DNA from: Lentisphaerota bacterium
GTDB lineage: Bacteria; Verrucomicrobiota; Lentisphaeria; Victivallales; Victivallaceae
DNA: 64,000 nt
Reading direction: 5' to 3'
Assembly: GCA_015061775.1 (NCBI GenBank)
Contig: SUVY01000007.1
Span: forward strand, 1-64,000
This document shows, piece after piece, positions 1 through 8,834 of the stretch (position 1 is the stretch's first letter; every line of letters starts with the position of its first letter). The notes under the pieces are model-generated. The model did no database searches. It had not been told where the DNA came from and worked only from the letters and a program-made list of their open reading frames with translations. The position numbers were made by a program, and so were the translations under genes.

Positions 1-155
1 ACTTTTCCACATACAATATCTCCGTTCACTCCGTTCAACTCCGTTCTTCTCCGTTCGGGAGCCTTCCGTTTTCTCAAGCCGGACTGCGTGGCTTGGCTTC
101 TTTCAAACAATAGATAAAGGCTGTTGCACTCCTCTTTCGAGGTTTCGCAACAGCC
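1..155. repeat. 155-bp direct repeat copy 1 (truncated by window edge); matches 9382-9536 with 3 mismatches and no gaps
   Basis: Direct visual alignment; differences at positions 5, 115 and 146 only; identity stops right after GCAACAGCC. Confidence 0.95.
118..155 (-). terminator. Rho-independent-type hairpin downstream of 189..1301
   Basis: Minus strand GGCTGTTGC-GAAACCTCGAAAGAGGAGT-GCAACAGCC then TTTATC; inner CCTC/GAGG stem. Confidence 0.6.
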
Positions 156-188
156 ACTTCTGTTATAAGGGAGTGTCGAAGCGGAGTA

Positions 189-1301
189 TCATTCCTGTTC
201 GAGGGTGATGGTTTTTCCGTGGTATATCGACTCATAGGCGGCGTTCATGACGCGGACGGCTGCGTAGCTGTCGGCAAGTCCGGTCTCAGGCTTGGAGATC
301 CTTCCTTCGATGGCGGCGACAAAACTTCCGACCAGAGAGTCGTCAAGACCTCCGTCCATGCGCGGAACTCCTTCGACGATCATGCGGTTCGGAGAGGGAA
401 ATCCCGGGCCGAGAACGTAGCTGTGGCGGTCGAAGAAATCTACTGATATATAGCCTTTTGTTCCCGTGACTTTCAGGTTGCACTCAAGGCTTTTGGGCCA
501 GTAGAGACGCCTGACATCGCAACGCTCCTCAAGATTGCTGTAACTCGGGTTGATGAAATATTTCACTCCGTTGGAGAGAACTCCTGTGATCGCGGCATGG
601 TCTTCAACGGCGAGATGGCTTCTCTGATTGTCGGCACAGACGGCGTTGACGGTTTTGAATTCAGCTCCGGTGAGCCAGCGCACGACATCGTAGGGGTGCG
701 GGTGATCTGTGATGGCTCCTCCGCGCCATGTGTTCATACCTTTCCGGATGGGAATACGTTTGCCGTAAGAGAGCAGCGGGTCTCCCCAGTTCTTATAGTA
801 ATTGCACGGACTCTGGCTGATGTTTGTGAGATATATGCTTTTGATCTCGCCGATCTTTCCCTCTTCGATAAGGCGTTTGGCGTTGGCGAACTGTGGATTG
901 AAGTGCAGCTCAAGCTCGACGGCGATGACCTTGTCGTAACTTTTTTCGATCTCGATCATCTGACGGCACTCATCCTCATCCATGGATATGACTTTCATCA
1001 TGTAGATGTGCAGACCGCGCTTGACCGCCTCCTTGAACATGGCAAAGTGGTCGATGTTATCGCTGCCGATCATAACCGCATCAGCCTCAGGATGCGCGTC
1101 AAACATGGCGATATAGTCGTTGTAAAAAGCTATGGAGTCCGCTGCGCTTCCGGCACGATTTTTCGCAAGATCCAGCCTGGACTGGTCGAAGTCGGATATC
1201 GCTATCACGTCCAGCAGCCGGGTATCGCGTCCGGCTCCGTTGACGTAGAGTGCAGCGTGTGGATTGGCAAGGCCTGCGATCATCATTTTATAACGTTTCA
1301 T
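189..1301 (-). CDS. Gfo/Idh/MocA family oxidoreductase
   Basis: ORF 370 aa; N-terminal Rossmann-like MIAGLANPHAALYVNG, EKVI/AVELELHFNP, GGAITDHPHPYDVVRWLTG. Confidence 0.8.
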   Translation of the reverse strand: MKRYKMMIAGLANPHAALYVNGAGRDTRLLDVIAISDFDQSRLDLAKNRAGSAADSIAFYNDYIAMFDAHPEADAVMIGSDNIDHFAMFKEAVKRGLHIYMMKVISMDEDECRQMIEIEKSYDKVIAVELELHFNPQFANAKRLIEEGKIGEIKSIYLTNISQSPCNYYKNWGDPLLSYGKRIPIRKGMNTWRGGAITDHPHPYDVVRWLTGAEFKTVNAVCADNQRSHLAVEDHAAITGVLSNGVKYFINPSYSNLEERCDVRRLYWPKSLECNLKVTGTKGYISVDFFDRHSYVLGPGFPSPNRMIVEGVPRMDGGLDDSLVGSFVAAIEGRISKPETGLADSYAAVRVMNAAYESIYHGKTITLEQE

Positions 1302-1939
1302 TGTCCGAGACTCCTTTTGATGAGAGCTGCAAGTTTTTCGATATTCTGTTTTCCCGGAGCGATGAGTCCGCGCTCAAGCTTGATGTCAAAGCGCAGTTTC
1401 ATCCAGCCGAAGGGACCCTCTGCGGCGGGATAAGCTCCGTTTTCAGCGATGAGAGTTGACATGCCGTTTTCATCGGCGCAGATAAGACCCTCTTCGTTGA
1501 AGTAACCCACGACCGGCTGGTTGGTAACGTGTCCGTCTGAGTAATTCCCTTTGACAAAACAGATATCCTGCATGGTGTCCGGAAGCTCCTCGTTGAGCTC
1601 GAATTCGGCAGCCATTTTGTTTTCAAACTCTGCTACGGCGAAGATGATGTTCATTCCATCGACCTTTTCGGTGTGAAGCCGGGTGTATTCAGAGTTTGTC
1701 ACATCCTGTGCCGCATCCAGGAGCGAGAGAAAGTGGCTGTAAATAAATTCCTCTTCGCTGACCGCGTTCTTTTTGCAGCGCATAGAGGTGTAGCGCAGAC
1801 TGCAGAGCTTTCCTGAAAAGCCCTGGTTTTTGACGTTGCGGCACTTTTCTGATATCGGAAAATGCCTCCAGTAAAGCGCAACATAATAGTCTCCATCAGG
1901 GCGTTGCAGAGCCTGATATGGAGTTATGATTTCTTTCAT
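1298..1939 (-). CDS. hypothetical protein, translationally coupled to oxidoreductase
   Basis: 213 aa ORF overlapping neighbours by 4 nt on both sides; no family recognised. Confidence 0.7.
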   Translation of the reverse strand: MKEIITPYQALQRPDGDYYVALYWRHFPISEKCRNVKNQGFSGKLCSLRYTSMRCKKNAVSEEEFIYSHFLSLLDAAQDVTNSEYTRLHTEKVDGMNIIFAVAEFENKMAAEFELNEELPDTMQDICFVKGNYSDGHVTNQPVVGYFNEEGLICADENGMSTLIAENGAYPAAEGPFGWMKLRFDIKLERGLIAPGKQNIEKLAALIKRSLGQ

Positions 1940-4848
1940 TTCAACTTCTCCGTGTGGAATATTAGTGTTTCGCCGTTTTTGAGGTCGAAAACAAGTTTTT
2001 TTGCTTTGTATTTTTTGCCGGATATGATTTCGGTGAGCTGATACTCCTGATCGAAGACAAGCTCTTTTTTCCCGTCGCCCGCAGCATGGAGCATCACGAA
2101 AGATTCGTTGGCACGCACGAGGTCTCCGGACTTGTTGTAGAGGTGGACGTTGGAAACTTCAGCGGTTCCTCTGAGAAGATCGGCAGTCGGACGGATGAGG
2201 CTGTAAAAGCTTTTGCCTCCCCACGGAGCGTCGATGGCGGCGAGCGCGTTGAGCTCTCCGAATTTGCCTGAGATCTCAGCTCCGGGAGATGTTACCGAAA
2301 ACGCAGGGTCGAAGTAATATTTTTCATAATCGCGTTTAAGATACTTAGTCCATCCCGAGTTGGCGGTGACGGAAAGCTGTTTTCGTCCGGAACGTCTCGA
2401 ACAGGCAAAGTCAAAGCCGGTGAGCCGCTTCATCTGTTTGGTGCTGTACCCTCCATAAGTGATGAATCCCGGAGCGTAAAACCAGATGACATTAGCCTTG
2501 TTGCGGGCGAATTTCGCGTGGAGCTGCGCGATATTTTTTTCTGCGTTCCACAAATTTGTGAATATATACAGCTTGTAGTCCGGCATATCGGGGTTGAACA
2601 TGTCGCTGTAAAGATAGGTGTCGTAAGCAAATCCAGCGTGTCCGACCTCGGAGCGTACCATGCGGACAAAATCGTGGTTGCGCAGGCATTTGTCGTTGAC
2701 GAACACCATGCTCTTCTCATCGACGATGAGCGCAACCTCAGCCTTGCTGCGGCGCGGAGCTCCCTGATACTGCTTCTCGATCTTTGCCATGCGGGAAAAC
2801 TGCTGCATAAGCTCTTCGTCGTGGAAACTTGCCGGTCCCGCGAGCGTCAGCCATTGCAGATGAGTTCCCTGGGTGAGGGCGTTTCCGAGAGTTCTCCAAT
2901 GGACATCGACTGTCTCTTTGCGGGTCGGAGTCTTGTAAACCGCGTTGTCGGAGCAGAAACAGGTGCGCATATCCGCTTCGTCAAAGTAGAGCTTTTTGTG
3001 CAGCAGCAGACTTGCGGTGTAACCGTTGAGGAAATCTCCCTCCATTCCTGCGCGGCGGCGGTCGTAGCTGGTGGGGCTTACGATAAAGTCGATATCAGGA
3101 TTGGCGAGCACCTTGTCGAGGTTGTGGAATCCCTGACGTTCAAGATGCGGGTGCCAGAGCGTATATCCGTAGAATACTCCGATAACTTTGCGGCGTTGAA
3201 CGGCATCTTTGGCGGTCTTGACAAAGAGTGCCATCGCGTCGGTCACGCTGTCGCTGGAAAACAGCCGGTAGTCGATGACGTCGCGCGCTTTCGGGGGATA
3301 ACGGAAAAATCCCAGTTCAGATACGTCGGAACGCTTTTTCGGGGAGGGGATCTGTGCCGTTTCAAAATCAACAGTGTCATCATTCCACGCTTTGCGCAGA
3401 GCTTCAACACTTTTATAGCGTTTTTTGAGCCAGAGTCTCCAGGCTGACGTATTGCATTTTGAGTAGTCAACGCAGCCGTGATGAGTTCCCCACCAGTACC
3501 ATTCGCTTGCTCTGCCTCCGGCGATGAGGTAACCGTATATCCGGGAGGCGTAGGGTTGACTTTCGATGTGTTTGAGAAGTGCTGCGAGTGCGGCAGTTCC
3601 GTCTTTGCGCCAGGAGGGGCTGTTGAATGACGGCTGGAAGCGGTCATTTTTTCCGTCGGCGGTGACTCCGGCTTCGGCTTTGTGGCGGTTCGCCCACCAG
3701 CGCGGAACATCGACCTTGACGCGCAGCATGATACGTCCCTGCGGATTGGCTTCGAGGGCTTCGCGGATACCGTTGTCTATGCGTGAGAAATCATACTTTC
3801 CCGGAGCGACCCACCAGTCGTGGATACCGCGTTTCCAGATAGTCATGTTCTGTACGAGCCGCTCGGTGTTGGGAACTCCGGCGGCGGCAAAGTCGCGCAT
3901 ACTGGCGCGGGTCTGGTGGTCGAGCCCCTTCGGAGTCTGGCTGGCAGTCATCGACGGCATGATCTTACCGTTGCGTATCAGATACATCGCTCCGTTACGC
4001 AGTTCGACTGTTACAGGAGTGTTCTCTTCAACAAGCTGCGGAGGAAGGTTCTTTTCAAACGCTTTGGTCAGCTCAAGTTTGTTGGAAAAGTCCGGAGAGA
4101 AGTTTCCGAAATCCTGTTTTTTTACGCTCGGTATTTCGATCTTTCCGGAAGGATATTTTGCCTTCTCTGTCTCATAGATTTTTTTGATCTCATCTGCCGA
4201 AAGCGCACGGTCGTAGCAGGATATTTTTGCGATGAAGCCATTGAAAAAAGCGTAAGATCCGCCTCCGTCTCCCTGTCCAAGACCTACGGCTGCAGGAGCG
4301 TTGGTCAGAGGAAGCTGTTTTGCGCGGCTGGTACCGCGGGCGGCAACTTTTCCGTTGAGGTAAGTGGTGATGTTTCCGTTGTCGAAGGTGGCGGCGATGT
4401 GGTTCCAGGCGTGGGGAACAGCTGACGCACAATCCTTGAGCGGAACAAGCCGCGTCCCGTATTTGCCGGTGCGCAGACTTTTGTCGTAGCGCATAATACC
4501 TTCCCAGTTTCCGTTTGCCGGATTTATGAAGTTGAAGGCAGGAACAAAATTGTAGAGCTGAAGAGTGAAATCCATCATGTTGCGGGCACGGTTTCCCTTG
4601 CTGATGATGGTGCGGTATCCCGCCTTGCTTATGTCGGAGTTTCCGCTTTCAAAGCCGGGCGCTGCCCAGGTTTCGATGGTGAAGGCTTTGCCGGTAAACT
4701 TGCTTTCATCGAAACGCAGCTGCGGATTTTGGTTTGGGTTGTCTCCTGCAAGCAGAGCTTCTTCAGGAGCAAAGGTAAAAGGAGCCTGTGCCGCAAAAAG
4801 CTGTAAAAACGGCACAAGCGTGGCTATTATCAGAGATTTTTTGAACAT
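1936..4848 (-). CDS. secreted LamG/concanavalin-like + beta-galactosidase (GH42-like) glycoside hydrolase
   Basis: Signal peptide MFKKSLIIATLVPFLQLFAAQA; LamG-type FTIETWAAPG...WNHIAATFDNGNITTYLNGK; TIM-barrel-like GYLIAGGRASEWYWWG...WRLWLKKRYKSVEALRKAWND. Confidence 0.7.
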   Translation of the reverse strand: MFKKSLIIATLVPFLQLFAAQAPFTFAPEEALLAGDNPNQNPQLRFDESKFTGKAFTIETWAAPGFESGNSDISKAGYRTIISKGNRARNMMDFTLQLYNFVPAFNFINPANGNWEGIMRYDKSLRTGKYGTRLVPLKDCASAVPHAWNHIAATFDNGNITTYLNGKVAARGTSRAKQLPLTNAPAAVGLGQGDGGGSYAFFNGFIAKISCYDRALSADEIKKIYETEKAKYPSGKIEIPSVKKQDFGNFSPDFSNKLELTKAFEKNLPPQLVEENTPVTVELRNGAMYLIRNGKIMPSMTASQTPKGLDHQTRASMRDFAAAGVPNTERLVQNMTIWKRGIHDWWVAPGKYDFSRIDNGIREALEANPQGRIMLRVKVDVPRWWANRHKAEAGVTADGKNDRFQPSFNSPSWRKDGTAALAALLKHIESQPYASRIYGYLIAGGRASEWYWWGTHHGCVDYSKCNTSAWRLWLKKRYKSVEALRKAWNDDTVDFETAQIPSPKKRSDVSELGFFRYPPKARDVIDYRLFSSDSVTDAMALFVKTAKDAVQRRKVIGVFYGYTLWHPHLERQGFHNLDKVLANPDIDFIVSPTSYDRRRAGMEGDFLNGYTASLLLHKKLYFDEADMRTCFCSDNAVYKTPTRKETVDVHWRTLGNALTQGTHLQWLTLAGPASFHDEELMQQFSRMAKIEKQYQGAPRRSKAEVALIVDEKSMVFVNDKCLRNHDFVRMVRSEVGHAGFAYDTYLYSDMFNPDMPDYKLYIFTNLWNAEKNIAQLHAKFARNKANVIWFYAPGFITYGGYSTKQMKRLTGFDFACSRRSGRKQLSVTANSGWTKYLKRDYEKYYFDPAFSVTSPGAEISGKFGELNALAAIDAPWGGKSFYSLIRPTADLLRGTAEVSNVHLYNKSGDLVRANESFVMLHAAGDGKKELVFDQEYQLTEIISGKKYKAKKLVFDLKNGETLIFHTEKLK

Positions 4849-4864
4849 ATTTCAACTCAGAAAA

Positions 4865-5725
4865 TCAGAGTGCTTCTGCTCCGGTGCTGAACGCCTGGTA
4901 CTTGACGAAATTCATGTTGGCGATCTTGTTTCCGAAGCTTGCGTTGTACTTGCTGGAGTCAACCGGATATCCGGCTTCGGCGATGTCTCCGAAACTTGCA
5001 GCCTTGCCGTGTCCGTCGAAGTAAACGATGTTGCATCTGTTCATCGCGTGGGCATCCCAGAAGGGAGAGAAGCGTTTTGCATCGATGCGGATGAACGGGT
5101 CATTTATGAGGAACGGGTCGTTTCTGATGGAGTCGGCAAACATCAGCAGACGGCTGGGGTGCTGGATGCGGTTGACGATGATGGTTCCATAAGATTTACT
5201 ATCGTATTTACCCTTAGCGGTTCCGGTATAAATTTTCCACGGATGGACTCCGTCCTGATGCCAGTAAACCTGTCTTCCGACAACTCCGTTACCCATATTG
5301 ATTCCGAAGAGGCAGCCGGTCGATCTCTTTTTGTCGGTATCAAAGTAGCCTTTGTTGTCGGTGGAGTACATGTTTTTCGGGCAGGAGAATTTTTTGTATC
5401 CGTTATCTCCGATAAGTTTTGAGTTGTAAAGACGCCATGACCATTCAGGCTTGCCCTTGAAAAATATGTCGTTTTCGTAGAGACAGATAGCCTGTTTGTT
5501 GCTTTCGAGATACTCGGTCATAGCCATGAAGAGACTCTTCTGGTTGGCGAGACACTGGGTCGCGCTCGCCCGGTTTCTCGCCGATTGCAGCGCGGGCATC
5601 AGAATGGAAGCCAGGATCGCGATGATGGCGATGACGACCAGAAGTTCGATGAGCGTGAAGCTCCCGAGCTTCATCTCTCTGCGGCAGAGAGATATCTGTG
5701 TGTTTTTTACAGCTTTTTTACACAT
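4865..5725 (-). CDS. prepilin-type N-terminal cleavage/methylation domain protein
   Basis: [32 protein letters not shown]-terminal H-X10-DG ([14 protein letters not shown]); start set at MCKKAVKN (ATG 5725) rather than the ORF-track start 5872. Confidence 0.85.
   Translation of the reverse strand: MCKKAVKNTQISLCRREMKLGSFTLIELLVVIAIIAILASILMPALQSARNRASATQCLANQKSLFMAMTEYLESNKQAICLYENDIFFKGKPEWSWRLYNSKLIGDNGYKKFSCPKNMYSTDNKGYFDTDKKRSTGCLFGINMGNGVVGRQVYWHQDGVHPWKIYTGTAKGKYDSKSYGTIIVNRIQHPSRLLMFADSIRNDPFLINDPFIRIDAKRFSPFWDAHAMNRCNIVYFDGHGKAASFGDIAEAGYPVDSSKYNASFGNKIANMNFVKYQAFSTGAEAL
5673..5693 (-). other. leader-embedded hairpin (9-bp stem, 3-nt loop)
   Basis: Minus strand ATCTCTCTG-CCG-CAGAGAGAT within codons ISLCRREM. 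Confidence 0.7.
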
Positions 5726-5745
5726 GTTTTTCTCCTTGTTATAGG

Positions 5746-6501
5746 TTAAAGGTTCTTGACCAGAGGACGGTATTTGGCGAGTTTCGCGGCGTTCTTTTCG
5801 TCGCCGCCGGGAACGTTTGCGCTGCTCCACAGCGGAGGCTCTATTCCACGCTCGACGCAGATGCGGACGCACTCTATTTCGAGCCAGTGCGCGATGGTGA
5901 AATCGACCACGTTCGAGATGGGAGCTATGCTATTTTCGCATCCCGGAACATTCACCGCAGCATCTCCGACCGGATTGTAGTCGTCTATGGCAACATCGGC
6001 ATAGTCGAAGAGGTTCTTACCGTTGCTGTGGCGGATGAAGTGGTCGGAAGGCATCTCATCCTGCCAGTAGCTTGAGGATACGGCGATGATTTTTGCTCCG
6101 GCTTTTTTCGCTTCCATGGCGGCGTCGATGGTGGCGGCGTTGATTCCGATATTGTGGAAGATTATCAGCACGTCATCCTTCTTGAGGTCATAGTAGCGCA
6201 TGATCGCGCTGCCGTAGTTCTCGATACGCTCAAGTTCGAGGTATTTGAGAGCCTGATTGAATACCGAGAGACCGGTCTCCATGATGGGGTTGATATTGGC
6301 AAAGCCTCCGGCGCGGAAGAACATCTCTCCCATGACGAGAGTGGTGTGTCCGCCTCCGCCGTAAACGCTTATCAGGCGGTCGTTGGCGACGGCGTCTGCC
6401 ATGAGCTCTGCGGCTTTGCGGATATTGCCTGCCTGCTCTTTTTTGACCCGGTCAAGGTTTGCCTTGATGGTGTCGAGGTATCCGAAATCATTGAGTTCCA
6501 T
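5746..6501 (-). CDS. SIS (sugar isomerase) domain protein
   Basis: [22 protein letters not shown]...[34 protein letters not shown]. Confidence 0.75.
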   Translation of the reverse strand: MELNDFGYLDTIKANLDRVKKEQAGNIRKAAELMADAVANDRLISVYGGGGHTTLVMGEMFFRAGGFANINPIMETGLSVFNQALKYLELERIENYGSAIMRYYDLKKDDVLIIFHNIGINAATIDAAMEAKKAGAKIIAVSSSYWQDEMPSDHFIRHSNGKNLFDYADVAIDDYNPVGDAAVNVPGCENSIAPISNVVDFTIAHWLEIECVRICVERGIEPPLWSSANVPGGDEKNAAKLAKYRPLVKNL

Positions 6502-6519
6502 AGGAAGAGTATCTCCTGT

Positions 6520-7548
6520 TTACTTTTGGAGCAGACGCTTGTAGTTTTCTCCGATGCGGTCCCAGAGCTCGATGGCGTGCGGAGCTGCGACCATGGTGTT
6601 GACACCTCCGCGGAAAGTCCAGGCGGCGAGGCGGTCTGCACCCATGTCGGAGTAGAGCTGGGCGACTTCATCGACTTTGGCAAAGTCTTCGGGCTCTTTG
6701 TAGTAACCCATGATCCAGCGTTCGCTGATCTTGTTGTATTTCTTCGCCATTTTGATGGTGCGCTCGGTGATATCGACGAAGAATTTTTTGGGCTGATCCC
6801 AGCCGATGATGGTGGTGGAAAATACGTCGAAGTACGGGCAGGCTCCGATAAGATCCCAGTCATCATAGCCGCGGTATCCGATGTTGTAGTAATCGTGGAG
6901 CGTGGCGTGGATGCAGCAGGTGATTTCCAGCTCGGGCTTCAGCTCTTTGAGCTGGCGTGAGCAGTCAGCGAGGGTGAAGAGAGCCTCTTTTCTGCGGAAT
7001 TCCGCGACATCATCATTCATGAAACGGGGCATCTCGTAACCGTAGTATGCCTCAAATTTCTTCATGCACTCGGGGCAGCGGCAGCTCCAGTCTTCGGAAA
7101 GCTGCAAGAAGCTTGAAGTGTGCATCGGAAGTCTGTAATGCGGCTCATCCCAGAAGAATCCGTCGGCATCGCAGTCGCGGGCGATGGTGAGACACATGTG
7201 GTTGAAGTAATCTCTGAACGCCTGACTGGTAAAGCAGGCGGCGGGAAGAGCCTCGCCGGTCAGTGCGCTGACTTGACGGTGGTTGACGTTGTTCTGGAGG
7301 AAGAGACTGACCTGCTCTCCTCCGAAAAATTTACCTATTCCCCACGGGTCGATGAGGACTCTCAAGCCCTGACGGTGCGCTTCGTCAACGACTTCCGGAA
7401 TCACGCATCTTCTGAAATCGAAGTCGAATTCGGTGACTGCGAGGATAACGGTGGTACATCCGTGTTCGACCATCTCCTTGAAGTCCGGGGCTGACTGTTT
7501 CGCGCTCTGGAAACCGTAGTAGCTTATCGCTGTCTGCGTTACTGCCAT
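6520..7548 (-). CDS. putative TIM-barrel glycosidase-like protein
   Basis: DADGFFWDEPHYRLP followed by CRCPECMKKFEAYYG; DIGACPYFDVFSTTI-type segments; located in a sugar operon. Confidence 0.5.
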   Translation of the reverse strand: MAVTQTAISYYGFQSAKQSAPDFKEMVEHGCTTVILAVTEFDFDFRRCVIPEVVDEAHRQGLRVLIDPWGIGKFFGGEQVSLFLQNNVNHRQVSALTGEALPAACFTSQAFRDYFNHMCLTIARDCDADGFFWDEPHYRLPMHTSSFLQLSEDWSCRCPECMKKFEAYYGYEMPRFMNDDVAEFRRKEALFTLADCSRQLKELKPELEITCCIHATLHDYYNIGYRGYDDWDLIGACPYFDVFSTTIIGWDQPKKFFVDITERTIKMAKKYNKISERWIMGYYKEPEDFAKVDEVAQLYSDMGADRLAAWTFRGGVNTMVAAPHAIELWDRIGENYKRLLQK

Positions 7549-7552
7549 GATT

Positions 7553-8590
7553 TTAACCTTTCTTTATTATTGAGCTCTGGCGTATTACAAGTTGAGGTTC
7601 AAGCAGGGTGCGCCGTAAACCGACGTCTTTGCCGGAACGTATTTCATTGAGTATATCAAGTGCTCCGGCGGCGAGCTTACGGAAGGGGTAAGCTATGCTC
7701 GAGAGCGGAGGGAGGGTTTCCGTGCATATCGGCAGGTTGTCAACTCCGACTACTGCGATGTCGTTGGGAACTTTGAGCGAGAGAAAGTGGGTCGCTCTCA
7801 ATACTCTCATCGCCAGAAGATCGTGGAAACAGAACACTCCGGCAGGGAGTTTGGAGAGGTTCTTTTTGAAGAAGTCCGCGAATTCGTTGCCCTGCATCTC
7901 GTGTCCTACCTTGAGAATGTGGCTCTGCGGAACTTTGAAACCTCTGCGTTCAAGCGCCAGGATGAAGCCCTTCATACGGTCATCGAAAATAGCCGTTCCC
8001 TCATTTACATAGAAGAAGTCGCGGCAGCCCTGAGCAATGAGGTGTTCGGCAGCGATCTCTCCGGCACGGATGTTATCCACTTCGACCACAGGAAGGTTGT
8101 GCAGAGAGCTGCGATTGCCGACACAGACAACGGGAATTGCTCCGGGAATAGATTTTACATTCGATTTATTGGGGCAGATACAGATGCCTTCGGTCTGATT
8201 TTCCCGGAACATCTGCAGTATTCTGCGGCTGCGTTCAGGGTCATCGGCACAGCCTGCTGAAAGTATCTCTATTCCGCGCTCTTCCCCCTCGCGTTCAAAC
8301 TCGTTGAGCAGACGGGAGTAGAATGGATTGTCGAGCTGGGAGACGATGACTCCTATGCGGCGCAGTTCTTTTTTCTTTGCGCTGACGATCTTCATTCCCC
8401 TGCCGTCGCGGACGATCAGTCCGGCATCGCACAAACGGTGAACAACCTTTTGGATGGTCACCGGACTTGCTCCGAAGCTTTCGCTCAAATTGCGGACGGT
8501 GGGAAATGCGTCTCCGGCATTTCCGAGCGTTCCTCCGGTGATCTCGACCACCAGCTGCTTGAATATATCATTTTGTTTGGTTACGGACAT
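7553..8590 (-). CDS. GntR-type wHTH + LacI/PBP-like sensor transcriptional regulator
   Basis: LSESFGASPVTIQKVVHRLCDAGLIVRDGRGMKIV wHTH, then RRIGVIVSQLDNPFYSRLLNEFEREGEERG...AVVGVDNLPICTETLPPLSSIAYP. Confidence 0.88.
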   Translation of the reverse strand: MSVTKQNDIFKQLVVEITGGTLGNAGDAFPTVRNLSESFGASPVTIQKVVHRLCDAGLIVRDGRGMKIVSAKKKELRRIGVIVSQLDNPFYSRLLNEFEREGEERGIEILSAGCADDPERSRRILQMFRENQTEGICICPNKSNVKSIPGAIPVVCVGNRSSLHNLPVVEVDNIRAGEIAAEHLIAQGCRDFFYVNEGTAIFDDRMKGFILALERRGFKVPQSHILKVGHEMQGNEFADFFKKNLSKLPAGVFCFHDLLAMRVLRATHFLSLKVPNDIAVVGVDNLPICTETLPPLSSIAYPFRKLAAGALDILNEIRSGKDVGLRRTLLEPQLVIRQSSIIKKG

Positions 8591-8601
8591 GAAAATTCCC
8601 T

Positions 8602-8666
8602 ATTGTTTCATCTATTGCCTATATTATACAGCAGGTGTAACAATCGGGCAATTTAAGTGTAACAAT
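8602..8666 (-). promoter_or_regulatory. regulator promoter with candidate operator repeats
   Basis: Minus-strand TTGCCC (8651-8646) 17 nt TATAAT (8628-8623); GTGTAACAAT direct repeats at 8635-8644 and 8657-8666 (22 bp apart) bracket the -35; inverted imperfect copy ATTGTTTCAT at 8602-8611. Confidence 0.6.
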
Positions 8667-8742
8667 AAAGATGGGATTTTTTTTGATGATATGCCGATGT
8701 ATTACATGTACTGTGCGTTTGTCTGTTCAGTTTGAAATAAAA

Positions 8743-8834
8743 GGCTCCGCTCCCTGTAAGGGCAGGTAAAAGTAAATAAAAAGTTTTTCGCTTTCTTTCG
8801 CATCATCTCCCCATATCGGGAACAAAGCTAATAA
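8743..8834. repeat. dispersed element flanks without the central palindrome
   Basis: ggctccgctccctgtaagggcaggtaaaagtaaataaaaag...gcatcatctccccatatcgggaacaaagct, aligns to both flanks of the element at 16095-16262. Confidence 0.75.

Noticed and set aside
20-56. CTCCGTTC repeats as a CRISPR array
   Set aside because: Units are 8 bp with 1-2 nt spacers; no CRISPR-like spacer length and no cas genes in the window.
2518-3447. 309-aa plus-strand ORF and nearby plus ORFs (597..1433, 3566..4425)
   Set aside because: Antisense to the GH42-like and oxidoreductase genes, which have recognisable motifs.
4865-5872. ORF-track start at 5872 for the prepilin-like protein
   Set aside because: The 49 extra N-terminal residues are Arg-rich and overlap the SIS gene 3' end; ATG 5725 gives a normal leader.
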